Assembly: GCF_019145205.1 (NCBI RefSeq)
Contig: NZ_JAHSTT010000002.1
Coordinates: forward strand, 248,001-312,000
Direction: 5' to 3'
Length of the DNA: 64,000 nucleotides
Origin: Pseudomonas khavaziana
GTDB lineage: Bacteria; Pseudomonadota; Gammaproteobacteria; Pseudomonadales; Pseudomonadaceae
The number at the start of each line of letters is the position of its first letter. The first letter of the stretch is position 1. Under the pieces are notes generated by a model. The model did not search any database. It was not told the DNA's origin and saw only the letters and a program-made list of their open reading frames with translations. This document shows, piece by piece, positions 34,837 to 46,443 of this stretch. The translations under genes were made by a program, and so were the position numbers.

Positions 34837-34875
34837 GAGTGACTCCTTGTAATGGGTGATGAGTGATCTGAAGGG

Positions 34876-36981
34876 TCATGCGCGCATACGGGTGATGCGG
34901 ATGACTCCAGTCAAGGCACGCAGTTTCTTGATCACGCGGGCCAGGTGCACGCGGTCATGCACGCTGACCACCAGTTGGACCACGCTGATGCGACCATCAC
35001 GTTCGTCCATGCTGATTTTCTCGATGTTGCCGTCGGCGGCGTTGACGCTGCTGGCCAGCAAGGCAATCAGCCCGCGCTGGTGTTCCAGCTCCACCCGCAG
35101 TTCGACGTTGAATTCGCCGGTGACATCCTTGGCCCACGAGAGCTGGATGCATTTTTCCGGGTTGTGGCGGATTTCGGTGATGTTGCGGCAGTTGTCCAGG
35201 TGCACCACCATGCCTTTGCCCGCGGACAAGTGCCCGACAATCGGGTCGCCAGGGATCGGCGTGCAGCATTTGGCGTAGCTGAGCACCAGCCCCTCGGTAC
35301 CACGAATCGCCAGCGGGCCTTCCGGGCTCGGCAGCTGTTCGCCTTCGCCCAGCAGACGGCGGGCGACCACGTAGGCCATGCGGTTGCCCAGGCCGATATC
35401 TTCCAGCAGGTCTTCGATGGTTTCCTGGCGGTATTCGTGGAGCATCGCTTGCACGCGTTCCTGCGGGATCTTGTCCAGGGCGCTGTCGAAGCCGTTGAGC
35501 ACCTTGTTCAGCAGGCGTTCGCCCAGGCTGATGGACTCGGAACGACGCTGCAGTTTCAGGGCATGGCGAATATGCGTACGTGCCTTGCCGGTGACCACGA
35601 AGTTGAGCCACGCCGGGTTTGGGCGTGCGCCTGGAGCACTGACGATCTCAACCGTGGAGCCGCTTTGCAGCGGTTCCGACAGCGGCGCGAGACGCCGATT
35701 GATGCGGCAGGCGATGCAGCTGTTGCCGACGTCGGTGTGCACCGCGTAGGCAAAGTCGACCGCCGTGGAGCCTTTTGGCAGCTCCATGATGCGGCCCTTG
35801 GGCGTGAACACGTAGACCTCGTCCGGGAACAGGTCGATCTTCACGCTTTCGATGAATTCCAGGGAATTGCCGGCACGTTGCTGCATTTCCAGCACGCCCT
35901 TGACCCACTGGCGGGCGCGGGCATGCGTCCCCTTTGGCTGCTCGTCGCCGCTGGATTTGTACAGCCAGTGCGCGGCGATGCCGTTGTTGGCCATCTCTTC
36001 CATTTCGCGGGTGCGGATCTGGATCTCGATGGGCACGCCATGCATACCGAACAGCGTGGTGTGCAGCGACTGGTAGCCGTTGGCCTTGGGGATCGCGATA
36101 TAGTCCTTGAAGCGGCCCGGCAGGGGTTTGTACAAATTATGCACAGCACCCAGCACGCGGTAGCAGGTATCGACCTTGTCGACGATGATCCGGAACGCAT
36201 ACACGTCCATGATCTCGTTGAAGGCCCGGCGTTTGCCGCGCATCTTCTTGTAGATGCCGTAGATGTGCTTCTGCCGGCCGCTGACTTCGCCCTCGATTTC
36301 GTCGATCGCCAGGCAATGGCTCAGAGACTCTTCGATCTTGTTGACGATTTCCTTGCGGTTGCCCCGGGCGCGCTTGACCGCCTGGTAGATGCGCGCCGAA
36401 CGCATCGGGTGCATGGCCTTGAAGCCGAGGTCTTCGAATTCGATGCGAATGGCGTGCATGCCCAGCCGGTTGGCGATGGGCGCGTAGATTTCCAGGGTTT
36501 CCTTGGCGATGCGCCGGCGTTTTTCGCCGGACAGCACTTCCAGCGTGCGCATGTTGTGCAGCCGGTCGGCCAGCTTGACCAGGATTACCCGGATATCCCG
36601 GGCCATGGCCATGGCCATCTTCTGGAAGTTTTCCGCCTGGGCTTCGGCCTTGGTCTCGAAGTTCATCTGGGTCAGTTTGCTGACCCCGTCGACCAGTTCG
36701 GCCACGGTTTCGCCAAATTGCGCGCTGAGCGCTTCCTTGGCAATGCCGGTGTCTTCGATCACGTCATGCAGCATCGCGGCCATCAGGCTCTGATGGTCCA
36801 TGTGCATGTCGGCAAGAATATTTGCCACTGCAAGTGGATGGGTGACATACGCCTCGCCACTGCGGCGGCGTTGGCCGTCGTGGGCTTGTTCGGCGTAGAA
36901 ATACGCTCGGCGGACCAGGTTGACCTGGTCTGGGCCGAGGTAGGTCGATAAGCGATCGGCGAGGGCGTCTATGCTCGGCAA
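34876..36981 (-). CDS. spoT: Bifunctional (p)ppGpp synthetase/hydrolase SpoT
   Basis: SpoT makes and degrades (p)ppGpp in response to starvation for carbon, iron or fatty acids. The 701-residue protein has the HD hydrolase domain (HDVIED with His72-Asp73), the synthetase domain (VYAFRIIVDKVDTCYRVLG, then RFKDYIAIPKANGYQSLHTT), a TGS domain (VYVFTPKGRIMELPKGSTAVD) and a C-terminal ACT domain (VELEHQRGLIALLASSVNAA). Both enzymatic domains look intact. It lies 60 nt after rpoZ in the gmk-rpoZ-spoT-ridA order shared with enteric and pseudomonad genomes. Confidence 0.97.
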   Translation of the reverse strand: MPSIDALADRLSTYLGPDQVNLVRRAYFYAEQAHDGQRRRSGEAYVTHPLAVANILADMHMDHQSLMAAMLHDVIEDTGIAKEALSAQFGETVAELVDGVSKLTQMNFETKAEAQAENFQKMAMAMARDIRVILVKLADRLHNMRTLEVLSGEKRRRIAKETLEIYAPIANRLGMHAIRIEFEDLGFKAMHPMRSARIYQAVKRARGNRKEIVNKIEESLSHCLAIDEIEGEVSGRQKHIYGIYKKMRGKRRAFNEIMDVYAFRIIVDKVDTCYRVLGAVHNLYKPLPGRFKDYIAIPKANGYQSLHTTLFGMHGVPIEIQIRTREMEEMANNGIAAHWLYKSSGDEQPKGTHARARQWVKGVLEMQQRAGNSLEFIESVKIDLFPDEVYVFTPKGRIMELPKGSTAVDFAYAVHTDVGNSCIACRINRRLAPLSEPLQSGSTVEIVSAPGARPNPAWLNFVVTGKARTHIRHALKLQRRSESISLGERLLNKVLNGFDSALDKIPQERVQAMLHEYRQETIEDLLEDIGLGNRMAYVVARRLLGEGEQLPSPEGPLAIRGTEGLVLSYAKCCTPIPGDPIVGHLSAGKGMVVHLDNCRNITEIRHNPEKCIQLSWAKDVTGEFNVELRVELEHQRGLIALLASSVNAADGNIEKISMDERDGRISVVQLVVSVHDRVHLARVIKKLRALTGVIRITRMRA

Positions 36982-37041
36982 AGTGTGAACTCCTGCCGAT
37001 GGCTGTGACCCCGCGCCGTGCTACGTCGACCAGGCATAGGC

Positions 37042-37305
37042 TTAGACGTCCTCGTTGGACTCGCCTTCGAACGCTGCAAACAGCGGCTCGTCTTCAACGA
37101 TTTCGGCGTTGGCGATGAACTCGTAGCTCATCAGGCCTTCAGCAATTTCACGCAGGGCTACAACGGTAGGCTTGTCGTTTTCCCACTGGACCAGAGGCTC
37201 TTTGCCGCCAGTGGCCAGTTGACGGGCACGCTTGGTAGAGAGCATGACCAGCTCAAAGCGGTTATCCACGTGTTCTAGGCAGTCTTCAACGGTTACGCGG
37301 GCCAT
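37042..37305 (-). CDS. rpoZ: RNA polymerase omega subunit RpoZ
   Basis: The omega subunit helps assemble the beta' subunit and contributes to a ppGpp-binding site on RNA polymerase. The 87-residue product begins [20 protein letters not shown], with the canonical LSTKRARQL and ALREIAEGL blocks. It lies between gmk and spoT, placing a ppGpp target next to the ppGpp enzyme. The 167 bp upstream contain a gmk terminator-like hairpin, so it probably has its own promoter. Confidence 0.97.
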   Translation of the reverse strand: MARVTVEDCLEHVDNRFELVMLSTKRARQLATGGKEPLVQWENDKPTVVALREIAEGLMSYEFIANAEIVEDEPLFAAFEGESNEDV

Positions 37306-37368
37306 GGTATTCCTCGGAGCGAATGCAAGATGCGCGCTGCCCGGTTGGGCGAGCGGACTGAGCAGTTT

Positions 37369-37404
37369 AAAAAATCACCAGCGTTTAGGGAAGCGCTGAT
37401 TTTT
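37369..37404 (-). terminator. Rho-independent terminator after gmk
   Basis: Read on the minus strand, a stem formed by AATCAGCGCTT and its partner AGCGCTGGTGATT-like half is followed by six T residues (AAAAAA at 37369-37374 on the plus strand). It lies about 70 nt beyond the gmk stop and before rpoZ. The plus-strand flank also has TTTTT, so it could act both ways. Confidence 0.55.
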
Positions 37405-37472
37405 CGCAGACCCTCGCAAAACCGCTGCAAGTGCCAATGTAAGGCCCTTGCAGCGCTTTTGGGAAGAGCCAG

Positions 37473-38967
<1,495 letters not shown>

Positions 38968-39010
38968 GGAGGTACCTCGTGTTGGATAAGTAGAGATTGG
39001 CAGGTCGACC

Positions 39011-39110
39011 TGTAGGAGCGAGCTTGCTCGCGAAGAACCCAAGGGCGCCGCGCTGAACCAGGAAGCCCCCGTTATCGTTAATGTTTTTCGCGAGCAAGCT
39101 CGCTTCTACA
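39011..39110. repeat. REPIN between divergent yicC and rph
   Basis: TGTAGGAGCGAGCTTGCTCG (CGAA follows) at 39011-39034 is inverted at 39087-39110 as TTCGCGAGCAAGCTCGCTTC (TACA follows). The second copy has one change (CTTCT for CTCCT). Same family as at 4517 and 47132. Confidence 0.9.
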
Positions 39111-39209
39111 GTCGAGAGGCGCAGGATTGTAGCGCAGTGCGCAAGAGGCGCCCAAACATGCGCATTCGTAACCGAATTTTTAGAAGTGCCCCGAATCGGC
39201 TGGCGGCTC

Positions 39210-39215
39210 TATAAT
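39210..39215 (+). promoter_or_regulatory. -10 element of the rph promoter
   Basis: A perfect TATAAT lies 38 nt before the rph start codon. No good -35 hexamer is found 16-18 bp upstream (the region reads GTGCCC), so the promoter may rely on the strong -10. Confidence 0.5.
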
Positions 39216-39252
39216 GCTCGGCAGTTTTTCGTCCTTAGTACAGGTATCCCCT

Positions 39253-39975
39253 ATGAAACGTCCAAGTGGTCGCGCTGCCGATCAGCTCCGCTCGATCCGC
39301 ATCACCCGCAACTACACCAAACACGCCGAGGGATCCGTACTGGTCGAGTTTGGCGATACCAAGGTGATCTGCACCGTCAGCGTCGAAAACGGCGTGCCGC
39401 GCTTCCTAAAGGGCCAGGGCCAGGGTTGGTTGACCGCTGAATACGGCATGCTGCCGCGCGCCACTGGCGAGCGTAACCAGCGTGAAGCCAGCCGTGGCAA
39501 GCAAGGCGGGCGCACCCTGGAGATCCAGCGCCTGATCGGCCGTTCCCTGCGCGCCGCCCTGGACATGTCCAAGCTGGGCGACGTGACCCTGTACGTCGAC
39601 TGCGACGTGATCCAGGCGGATGGCGGTACCCGTACTGCCTCCATCACCGGTGCCATGGTGGCCCTGGTCGACGCGCTGAAAGTGATCAAGAAGCGCGGCG
39701 GCCTCAAGGCCGGTGACCCGCTCAAGCAGATGATAGCCGCGGTATCGGTCGGCATGTACCAGGGTGAGCCTGTGCTGGACCTGGACTACCTGGAGGATTC
39801 GGCCGCCGAGACTGACCTGAACGTGGTCATGACCAGCACCGGTGGTTTCATCGAGGTGCAGGGCACCGCTGAAGGCGCGCCATTCCAACCGGCTGAGCTG
39901 AACGCGATGCTGGCCTTGGCCCAGAAAGGCATGACCGAAATTTTCCAACTGCAGAACGCCGCGCTGGCCGACTGA
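39253..39975 (+). CDS. rph: RNase PH
   Basis: RNase PH is a phosphorolytic 3' exoribonuclease that trims tRNA 3' ends and stable RNAs. The 240-residue protein starts [20 protein letters not shown] and contains the family blocks [54 protein letters not shown] and the [19 protein letters not shown] active region. The start gives the canonical MxRPxGR N-terminus. It is followed 22 nt later by a small membrane protein gene in the same direction. The frame is complete, unlike the well-known frameshifted rph of E. coli K-12. Confidence 0.97.
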   Translation: MKRPSGRAADQLRSIRITRNYTKHAEGSVLVEFGDTKVICTVSVENGVPRFLKGQGQGWLTAEYGMLPRATGERNQREASRGKQGGRTLEIQRLIGRSLRAALDMSKLGDVTLYVDCDVIQADGGTRTASITGAMVALVDALKVIKKRGGLKAGDPLKQMIAAVSVGMYQGEPVLDLDYLEDSAAETDLNVVMTSTGGFIEVQGTAEGAPFQPAELNAMLALAQKGMTEIFQLQNAALAD

Positions 39976-39997
39976 GCCGGTGCCAAGGAGAAACGCC

Positions 39998-40366
39998 ATG
40001 AGTGACAGCCAGTTGCCGGTTCCGGCACCGTCCAAGGAAGTACGCCAGTTGGCAATGCTGTGTCACTTCGCGGCGTTTGCGGGATTGGTATTTCCCTTCG
40101 GCAGCTTGTTGGGGCCGTTGATCCTGTGGCAGTTCAAGAAGGACGTGGACCCGCTTATCGATGATCAGGGCAAGGAAGCGCTGAATTTCCAGATTACCGT
40201 GGCGATCGCCTGGTTGGTGTGCCTGGTGCTGGGCTTCGTCGTCATCGGCTTTTTGCTGATGACCGTGTTGGTGATCGGGGCGCTGATACTGACGATCATC
40301 GCCGGGATCCAGGCCAACAAAGGCGTTGCTTACCGCTATCCGTGGACCTGGCGCCTGGTCAAGTAA
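39998..40366 (+). CDS. DUF4870 small membrane protein
   Basis: A 122-residue membrane protein of the DUF4870/Tic20-like family, function unknown. It has a short polar N-terminus, then helices around 22-45 (LCHFAAFAGLVFPFGSLLGP) and 68-105 (AIAWLVCLVLGFVVIGFLLM), with the family signature WQFKKDVDPLIDDQGKEALNF between them. AAGGAG precedes the ATG by 9 nt. It is probably cotranscribed with rph and ends at a bidirectional terminator. Confidence 0.87.
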   Translation: MSDSQLPVPAPSKEVRQLAMLCHFAAFAGLVFPFGSLLGPLILWQFKKDVDPLIDDQGKEALNFQITVAIAWLVCLVLGFVVIGFLLMTVLVIGALILTIIAGIQANKGVAYRYPWTWRLVK

Positions 40367-40380
40367 CCGACCGGCCACAA

Positions 40381-40408
40381 AAAAACCGACAGCGATGTCG
40401 GTTTTTTT
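40381..40408. terminator. Bidirectional terminator between DUF4870 gene and crc
   Basis: AAAAACCGACA-GCGA-TGTCGGTTTTTTT forms a stem with A and T tracts on both sides, directly between two convergent stop codons. Confidence 0.9.
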
Positions 40409-40425
40409 GTGCCTGGAGAACGACC

Positions 40426-41205
40426 TCAGATGGTCAATGTCCAGTCGTAGTCCACGATCAATGGCGCGTGCTGCGAGAAGCGCGGCTGACGCGGCAGGCG
40501 TGCACTGCGCACGAACCGGCGCAGACCTGGGGTCAGCAACTGGTAGTCGAAGCGCCAACCCAGGTTGAGCATCTCGGCCTGTTCGTTGTCCGGCCACCAG
40601 CTGTACTGGTCGCCTTCACGGCTGACTTCACGCAGGGCATCGACATAGCCCATGTTGCCGACGATCTCGTCCATCCAGGCCCGCTCCGGCGCCAGGAAGC
40701 CCGGCGACTGCTGGCTGTCGCGCCAGTTCTTGATATCCAGCTTCTGTTGCGCCACGTACAGCGAGCCACAATAAATGTACTCGCGACGTTTGCGTCGCTG
40801 TTTATCCAGATAACGGGCGAAGTCGTCCATTAGCTTGAACTTCTGGTTCAAGTCTTCATCGCCGTTCTGCCCCGAGGGAAGCAGCAAGGTCGCGATGCTG
40901 ACCTTGTCGAAATCGGCTTGCAGGTAACGCCCGTAGCGGTCGGCTGTCTCGAAGCCGAGGCCGCTGATGACCGCCTTGGGTTGCAACCGCGAGTACAAAG
41001 CCACGCCACCTTGGGTGGGCACTTCGGCATCGCAGGCATAAAGGAAGTAGCCATCCAGTTGGAAGGCTGGGTCGTCCAGTTCAAAGGCGGAGGCGCGGGT
41101 GTCCTGCAGGCAGATGACGTCGGCATTCTGTGCTTGCAGCCAACTGAGCAAACCACGCTCGACTGCAGCCTGAATACCATTAACGTTCACACTGATGATC
41201 CGCAT
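40426..41205 (-). CDS. crc: Catabolite repression control protein Crc
   Basis: Crc acts with Hfq to repress translation of catabolic mRNAs carrying A-rich motifs; it is the central carbon-preference regulator of pseudomonads. The 259-residue product matches P. aeruginosa Crc nearly residue for residue (MRIISVNVNGIQAA start, ADRYGRYLQADFDKVSIATL). It has the exonuclease III fold, but nuclease residues are changed: the QE of the metal site is QD (ICLQDTRA) and the GDxN motif reads CGSLYVA, consistent with a non-enzymatic role. ATG 41205 gives the known N-terminus. It is divergent from pyrE. Confidence 0.97.
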   Translation of the reverse strand: MRIISVNVNGIQAAVERGLLSWLQAQNADVICLQDTRASAFELDDPAFQLDGYFLYACDAEVPTQGGVALYSRLQPKAVISGLGFETADRYGRYLQADFDKVSIATLLLPSGQNGDEDLNQKFKLMDDFARYLDKQRRKRREYIYCGSLYVAQQKLDIKNWRDSQQSPGFLAPERAWMDEIVGNMGYVDALREVSREGDQYSWWPDNEQAEMLNLGWRFDYQLLTPGLRRFVRSARLPRQPRFSQHAPLIVDYDWTLTI

Positions 41206-41287
41206 AAATGGCCCCAAAAATCGCGTGCGTGTATGATACACGCCGTCCACCTAATTAGCTAAATCCGTGGTATCTGAGGCTTTTTTC

Positions 41288-41932
41288 ATGCAGGCGTATC
41301 AACGCGATTTCATTCGTTTTGCCATCGATCGCGGCGTTCTACGCTTCGGTGAGTTCACTCTCAAGTCCGGGCGCACCAGCCCGTACTTCTTCAATGCGGG
41401 CCTGTTCAACTCGGGTTCGGCCCTGGCTCAGCTGGGTCGCTTCTACGCGGCAGCCATCGTTGAAAGCGGTATTTCCTTCGACGTGCTCTTTGGCCCGGCC
41501 TACAAGGGGATTCCCCTGGCTGCGGCTACAGCGGTGGCCCTGGCGGAGCATCATGGGCAGGATCTGCCATGGTGTTTCAACCGCAAGGAAGCCAAGGCCC
41601 ATGGTGAAGGCGGTAGCCTGGTCGGCGCTCCGCTGACCGGCGATGTGCTGATCATCGATGACGTGATCACAGCCGGCACCGCGATCCGTGAAGTGATGCA
41701 GATCATCGCGTCCCAGGACGGCGCCAAGGCTGCCGGTGTGCTGATCGCCTTGAACCGCCAGGAGCGCGGCAGCGGTGAGTTGTCGGCGATCCAGGAAGTG
41801 GAGCGGGATTTCGGTATTCCGGTGGTGAGCATCGTGTCGTTGAATCAGGTGTTGCAGTTCCTGGAGGATGATCCGCAGCTCAAGCAGCATTTGCCGGCAG
41901 TGCGGGCGTATCGCGAGCAGTTTGGCGTCTGA
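41288..41932 (+). CDS. pyrE: Orotate phosphoribosyltransferase
   Basis: PyrE converts orotate and PRPP to OMP in pyrimidine synthesis. The 214-residue protein has the N-terminal [20 protein letters not shown], the loop [16 protein letters not shown], the substrate segment [11 protein letters not shown], and the PRPP-binding motif [17 protein letters not shown] 41288 is used; a GTG seven codons upstream is less likely. Divergent from crc with an 82-bp gap, and ended by a strong terminator shared with argB. Confidence 0.97.
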   Translation: MQAYQRDFIRFAIDRGVLRFGEFTLKSGRTSPYFFNAGLFNSGSALAQLGRFYAAAIVESGISFDVLFGPAYKGIPLAAATAVALAEHHGQDLPWCFNRKEAKAHGEGGSLVGAPLTGDVLIIDDVITAGTAIREVMQIIASQDGAKAAGVLIALNRQERGSGELSAIQEVERDFGIPVVSIVSLNQVLQFLEDDPQLKQHLPAVRAYREQFGV

Positions 41933-41994
41933 CACTGACTTTTTGTTGAAATGGGTTTGTGTGGGAGGATCTCCATTGTCCTCTCGCTCTATTC

Positions 41995-42035
41995 AAAAAG
42001 GCCCCGCTCAATCGGATTGAGCGGGGCCTTTTATT
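41995..42035. terminator. Bidirectional terminator between pyrE and argB
   Basis: AAAAAGGCCCCGCTCAAT-CGG-ATTGAGCGGGGCCTTTTATTT is a perfect 13-bp GC-rich stem with A and T flanks, between two convergent genes. Confidence 0.93.
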
Positions 42036-42043
42036 TGCAGCGG

Positions 42044-42949
<906 letters not shown>

Positions 42950-42969
42950 TCAGGGCTCCGGGCAAAAAA

Positions 42970-44367
42970 TCAGAACGGTAATTGGAGATCAGGGGCAACA
43001 CGTTTCAACTGGGCGTGGAACACGTCCTTGATGCGCTGCAGCTCAGCCTCGGTATCCGCCTCGAAACGCAGGACCAGCACCGGTGTGGTGTTGGACGCGC
43101 GTACCAGGCCCCAGCCTTTGGCGTAATCGACTCGCACACCATCAATGGTGGTCAGGTTGGCGCCTTCACCCCATTGCGCATCATGCAGTGCGTCAATGAT
43201 GCTGAATTTGCTCTCCTCGGTCACATGGATATTGATCTCTGGCGTAGAAATATCATTCGGGAAGGTCTGAAACAGCTCTTCTGCCGTAGATTTTTCCTTG
43301 CTGAGGATCTCCAGCAGACGAGCGGCGCTGTAAATACCGTCGTCAAACCCGAACCAGCGCTCCTTGAAGAATACGTGACCGCTCATCTCACCGGCCAACA
43401 GCGCGCCGGTTTCCTTCATTTTCTTTTTGATCAACGAGTGACCGGTCTTCCACATTAGCGGGCGACCGCCGTATTCCTTGATCAATGGTGTCAGACGGCG
43501 GGTGCATTTCACGTCGAAGATGATCTCGGCGTTGGCATTGCGCGCCACCACGTCGCGGGCGAACAGCATCAGCAGGCGGTCCGGGAACACAATCTCGCCG
43601 GTTTCGGTCACCACGCCCACGCGGTCGCCGTCGCCATCGAAGGCCAGGCCCACGTCGGCGCCCACTTCCTTGACCTTGGCGATCAGGTCCACCAGGTTTT
43701 CTGGCTTGCCCGGGTCCGGGTGATGGTTGGGGAAGTTGCCGTCGACATCGCAGAACAGCGGGATCACTTCGCAATTCAGGGCTTCGAGCAACTGTGGGGC
43801 GATCACGCCGGCCGCGCCGTTACCGCAGTCCACTACAACTTTCATGCGGCGTGCGAGCTTGACGTCACGGGTGATTTCATCGGAGTAGCGCTGGAGGATG
43901 TCGACCTTGGTAATGCTGCCGGTGCCACTGGTCAAGTCGTTGGTTTTCAGGCGGGTGTGCAGGGCCTGGATCTGTTCGTTGGCCAGGGTATCGCCCGCGA
44001 TGACGATCTTGAAACCGTTGTAGTCCGACGGGTTGTGACTGCCGGTGAGCATCACCCCGGATTTGCCGGCCAGGACATTGGCGGCGTAATACAGCGCCGG
44101 TGTTGGCACCAGGCCGACGTCACTGACGTGGCAGCCGCTGTCAGCCAGGCCCTGGATCAGTTGCTCGACCAGCTCGGGGCCGGACAAGCGGCCATCACGC
44201 CCCACTGACACGTTGGGTTCGCCCTGGGCCAGGCTCTGGGAGCCGATGGCGCGGCCAATCCAGTAGGCGGTTTCGGCGGTCAAGGTCTTGGGTACCACGC
44301 CGCGAATGTCATAGGCGCGAAAGATGCTGTCGGGGAAGGTAGGGGCTACGCGGGCTGCAGTACTCAT
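42970..44367 (-). CDS. algC: Phosphomannomutase/phosphoglucomutase AlgC
   Basis: AlgC interconverts 6-phospho and 1-phospho mannose and glucose, supplying precursors for alginate, lipopolysaccharide, Psl-like polysaccharides and rhamnolipids. The 465-residue protein carries the phosphoserine loop TGSHNPSDYNG with Ser110, the metal loop DGDGDRVGVV, the sugar-binding GEMSGHVFF and the C-terminal phosphate site VRASNTTPVLVLRFE. ATG 44367 follows ATGGAG about 13 nt upstream; an in-frame TTG lies 10 codons earlier. A 263-bp leader with a tiny ORF and a hairpin separates it from dut. Confidence 0.96.
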   Translation of the reverse strand: MSTAARVAPTFPDSIFRAYDIRGVVPKTLTAETAYWIGRAIGSQSLAQGEPNVSVGRDGRLSGPELVEQLIQGLADSGCHVSDVGLVPTPALYYAANVLAGKSGVMLTGSHNPSDYNGFKIVIAGDTLANEQIQALHTRLKTNDLTSGTGSITKVDILQRYSDEITRDVKLARRMKVVVDCGNGAAGVIAPQLLEALNCEVIPLFCDVDGNFPNHHPDPGKPENLVDLIAKVKEVGADVGLAFDGDGDRVGVVTETGEIVFPDRLLMLFARDVVARNANAEIIFDVKCTRRLTPLIKEYGGRPLMWKTGHSLIKKKMKETGALLAGEMSGHVFFKERWFGFDDGIYSAARLLEILSKEKSTAEELFQTFPNDISTPEINIHVTEESKFSIIDALHDAQWGEGANLTTIDGVRVDYAKGWGLVRASNTTPVLVLRFEADTEAELQRIKDVFHAQLKRVAPDLQLPF

Positions 44368-44527
44368 CGCGGGGGAAACTCCATCTGGAAGGGGCAAGGC
44401 TGGCCTGAATGTGGCTGGCCGGCAGGCTCAAACTGAAGGGTATGACGGCGTTTTCGGCAGAGAGTTCGTGGTGTAAAAGTGCCATCGGGGCTTTTGGCTT
44501 GCCAAAATTGTCGCGTAGCTCATTGAT

Positions 44528-44563
44528 TTATATAGGTAAAATCCAGTTATGAGTTTCGTGCAT
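44528..44563 (-). other. Possible 11-codon leader ORF upstream of algC
   Basis: On the minus strand AGGAGG (44568-44573) is followed 4 nt later by ATG and the short frame MHETHNWILPI then TAA, ending about 160 nt before the algC start. The ribosome binding site is among the strongest in the window. Without comparative data it could be chance; AT-rich TATATAA at its end could also be a -10 element for algC. Confidence 0.3.
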
Positions 44564-44595
44564 TCTTCCTCCTGAAGCGCCGGGCGGTGGCATCG

Positions 44596-44617
44596 GGCCG
44601 GACGAGGGTGTCCGGCC
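44596..44617. terminator. Perfect hairpin between dut and algC
   Basis: GGCCGGAC-GAGGGT-GTCCGGCC forms an 8-bp GC-rich stem 13 nt beyond the dut stop. No T run follows on either strand, so it may be a processing or stabilising structure or a weak terminator of the coaBC-dut transcript. Confidence 0.4.
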
Positions 44618-44630
44618 TGATTCAGCTTAG

Positions 44631-45086
44631 TCAGTGACTGCCGGAATGCCCGAAACCGCCTGCGCCGCGCTGGGTTTCGTCGAACTCTTCCACCAGTTCG
44701 AAATGCGCCTGTACCACGGGCACCAATACCAACTGGGCGATGCGTTCGCCAACGGCGATGTTGAAGGCGGTCTGGCCACGGTTCCAGCACGAGACCATCA
44801 GTTCGCCCTGGTAGTCTGAGTCGATCAGGCCGACCAGGTTGCCCAGCACGATCCCGTGTTTGTGGCCCAGGCCGGAGCGCGGCAGGATCAGTGCCGCCAG
44901 GCCAGGATCGCCGACATAGATCGACAGGCCGGTGGGGATCAGGATGGTCTGGCCCGGTTCAAGAACCGTGTCTTGCTTGAGCATGGCACGCAGGTCCAGG
45001 CCGGCGGAACCTGGAGTGGCGTAGGCCGGCAGGGGGAATTCGTTGCCGATGCGGGGGTCGAGGATCTTGGCTTGCAAAGCGTGCAT
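44631..45086 (-). CDS. dut: dUTP diphosphatase
   Basis: Dut hydrolyses dUTP to dUMP, keeping uracil out of DNA and feeding thymidylate synthesis. The 151-residue trimeric enzyme has its five motifs: [45 protein letters not shown], and the glycine-rich C-terminal arm [13 protein letters not shown] 45086 gives the usual length; the frame continues upstream inside coaBC. It lies 5 nt after coaBC, the conserved dfp-dut pair. Confidence 0.97.
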   Translation of the reverse strand: MHALQAKILDPRIGNEFPLPAYATPGSAGLDLRAMLKQDTVLEPGQTILIPTGLSIYVGDPGLAALILPRSGLGHKHGIVLGNLVGLIDSDYQGELMVSCWNRGQTAFNIAVGERIAQLVLVPVVQAHFELVEEFDETQRGAGGFGHSGSH

Positions 45087-45091
45087 GGAAA

Positions 45092-46300
45092 TTAAACCTG
45101 GTTCAGCCGTTGGGCGATAAAAGAGATCAGTTGGCGGGCAATCTTGCCCTTGCTGGTCTGGGCGAAAAGGGTGGCGTGCAACTCGCGGTCGATCACGCTG
45201 CACGCATTTTCCTCGCTGTTGAAACCGATGCTCGGGTTGGCGACATCATTGGCAACGATCAGGTCGAGGTTTTTGTCTTTCAGTTTGCGTGCGGCGTAGT
45301 CCAGCAGGTGCTCGGTCTCGGCAGCGAAACCGACACTGAACGGGCGGTCCGGTCGAGTGGCGATGGTGGCCAGGATGTCGGGGTTGCGCACCATTTGCAG
45401 GAGCAGGCCGTCACCGCTTGTGGGGTCTTTCTTGAGCTTTTGCGGGGCTACGACTTCCGGGCGGTAATCCGCAACCGCTGCCGAGGCGATGAACAGGTCG
45501 CAGGGAATGGCCGCTTCACAGGCTGCCAGCATGTCCCGGGCGCTGACTACGTCGATTCGCGTGACGCGGTCAGGGGTCGGTAAATGTACCGGGCCGGTGA
45601 TCAGGGTGACCCGCGCGCCTGCCTCGACCGCTGCTTCTGCCAACGCGAAGCCCATTTTTCCTGAGCTATGGTTGGTGATGTAGCGCACCGGGTCGATGTT
45701 TTCCTGGGTCGGGCCGGCGGTGATCAACACGTGCTTGCCGGTCAGGGCCAGGTGCTGGAAGCACTCGGCGGCGCACTGTGCCAGGTCGGTGGCTTCGAGC
45801 ATGCGGCCCATGCCGACATCGCCGCAGGCTTGGCTGCCGGAAGCGGGGCCGAACACCTTGAGGCCGCGGCTTTGCAGGAGTTGGGTATTGGCCTGGGTAG
45901 CCGGGTCGCGCCACATGGCCTGGTTCATGGCCGGGGCGATGGCGACGGTGGCGTCGGTGGCCAATACCAGTGTGGTCAGCAGGTCATCGGCGATGCCCTG
46001 GGCCAGGCGGGCGATCAGGTCGGCGGTGGCCGGGGCGATCAATACCAGGTCGGCCCATTTGGCCAGCTCGATATGGCCCATGGCGGCTTCGGCCGCCGGG
46101 TCGAGCAAGTCCAGGTGAACCGGGTGGCCGGACAGGGCCTGCATGGTCAGTGGGGTGATGAACTCACTGCCGCCACGGGTCATGACCACGCGTACTTCGG
46201 CGCCCTGGTCCAGGAGCCTGCGAACCAGTTCTGCGCTCTTGTAGGCGGCAATGCCGCCGCCGACGCCGAGAACGATGCGTTTCCGATACAGACGCTGCAT
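45092..46300 (-). CDS. coaBC: Bifunctional phosphopantothenoylcysteine synthetase/decarboxylase CoaBC
   Basis: CoaBC (Dfp) joins cysteine to 4'-phosphopantothenate and decarboxylates the product, two steps of coenzyme A synthesis. The 402-residue protein has the N-terminal flavin-dependent CoaC domain ([20 protein letters not shown], active region with APAMNQAMW and [13 protein letters not shown]) and the C-terminal CoaB domain ([39 protein letters not shown]). It is divergent from radC across 143 bp. Confidence 0.97.
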   Translation of the reverse strand: MQRLYRKRIVLGVGGGIAAYKSAELVRRLLDQGAEVRVVMTRGGSEFITPLTMQALSGHPVHLDLLDPAAEAAMGHIELAKWADLVLIAPATADLIARLAQGIADDLLTTLVLATDATVAIAPAMNQAMWRDPATQANTQLLQSRGLKVFGPASGSQACGDVGMGRMLEATDLAQCAAECFQHLALTGKHVLITAGPTQENIDPVRYITNHSSGKMGFALAEAAVEAGARVTLITGPVHLPTPDRVTRIDVVSARDMLAACEAAIPCDLFIASAAVADYRPEVVAPQKLKKDPTSGDGLLLQMVRNPDILATIATRPDRPFSVGFAAETEHLLDYAARKLKDKNLDLIVANDVANPSIGFNSEENACSVIDRELHATLFAQTSKGKIARQLISFIAQRLNQV

Positions 46301-46443
46301 TGGTTTGCCTTTCCAGTTCAGTGATGCCAGTTCAGTGACGCCTGCGATGACCCCTCCCCAGGTGAAATCGCACGCAAAAAAGAGCGCCTACGATAACACA
46401 GCGCCCGCTGGGCAACAGCGGAGCAGGTATACATGGAGGTGGG

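Noticed and set aside
34945..36951. 668-codon open frame on the plus strand opposite spoT
   Set aside because: Antisense shadow of spoT, with histidine/aspartate-rich composition typical of reversed GC-rich genes.
40426..41205. Annotation of crc as an active exonuclease III
   Set aside because: Metal-site and catalytic motifs are altered (QD for QE, CGSLY for GDxN), and the whole sequence follows Crc.
44428..44523. 31-codon ORF (MSYATILASQK start) in the algC leader
   Set aside because: It has no ribosome binding site and overlaps AT-rich sequence likely to be promoter; weaker than the 11-codon ORF just upstream.
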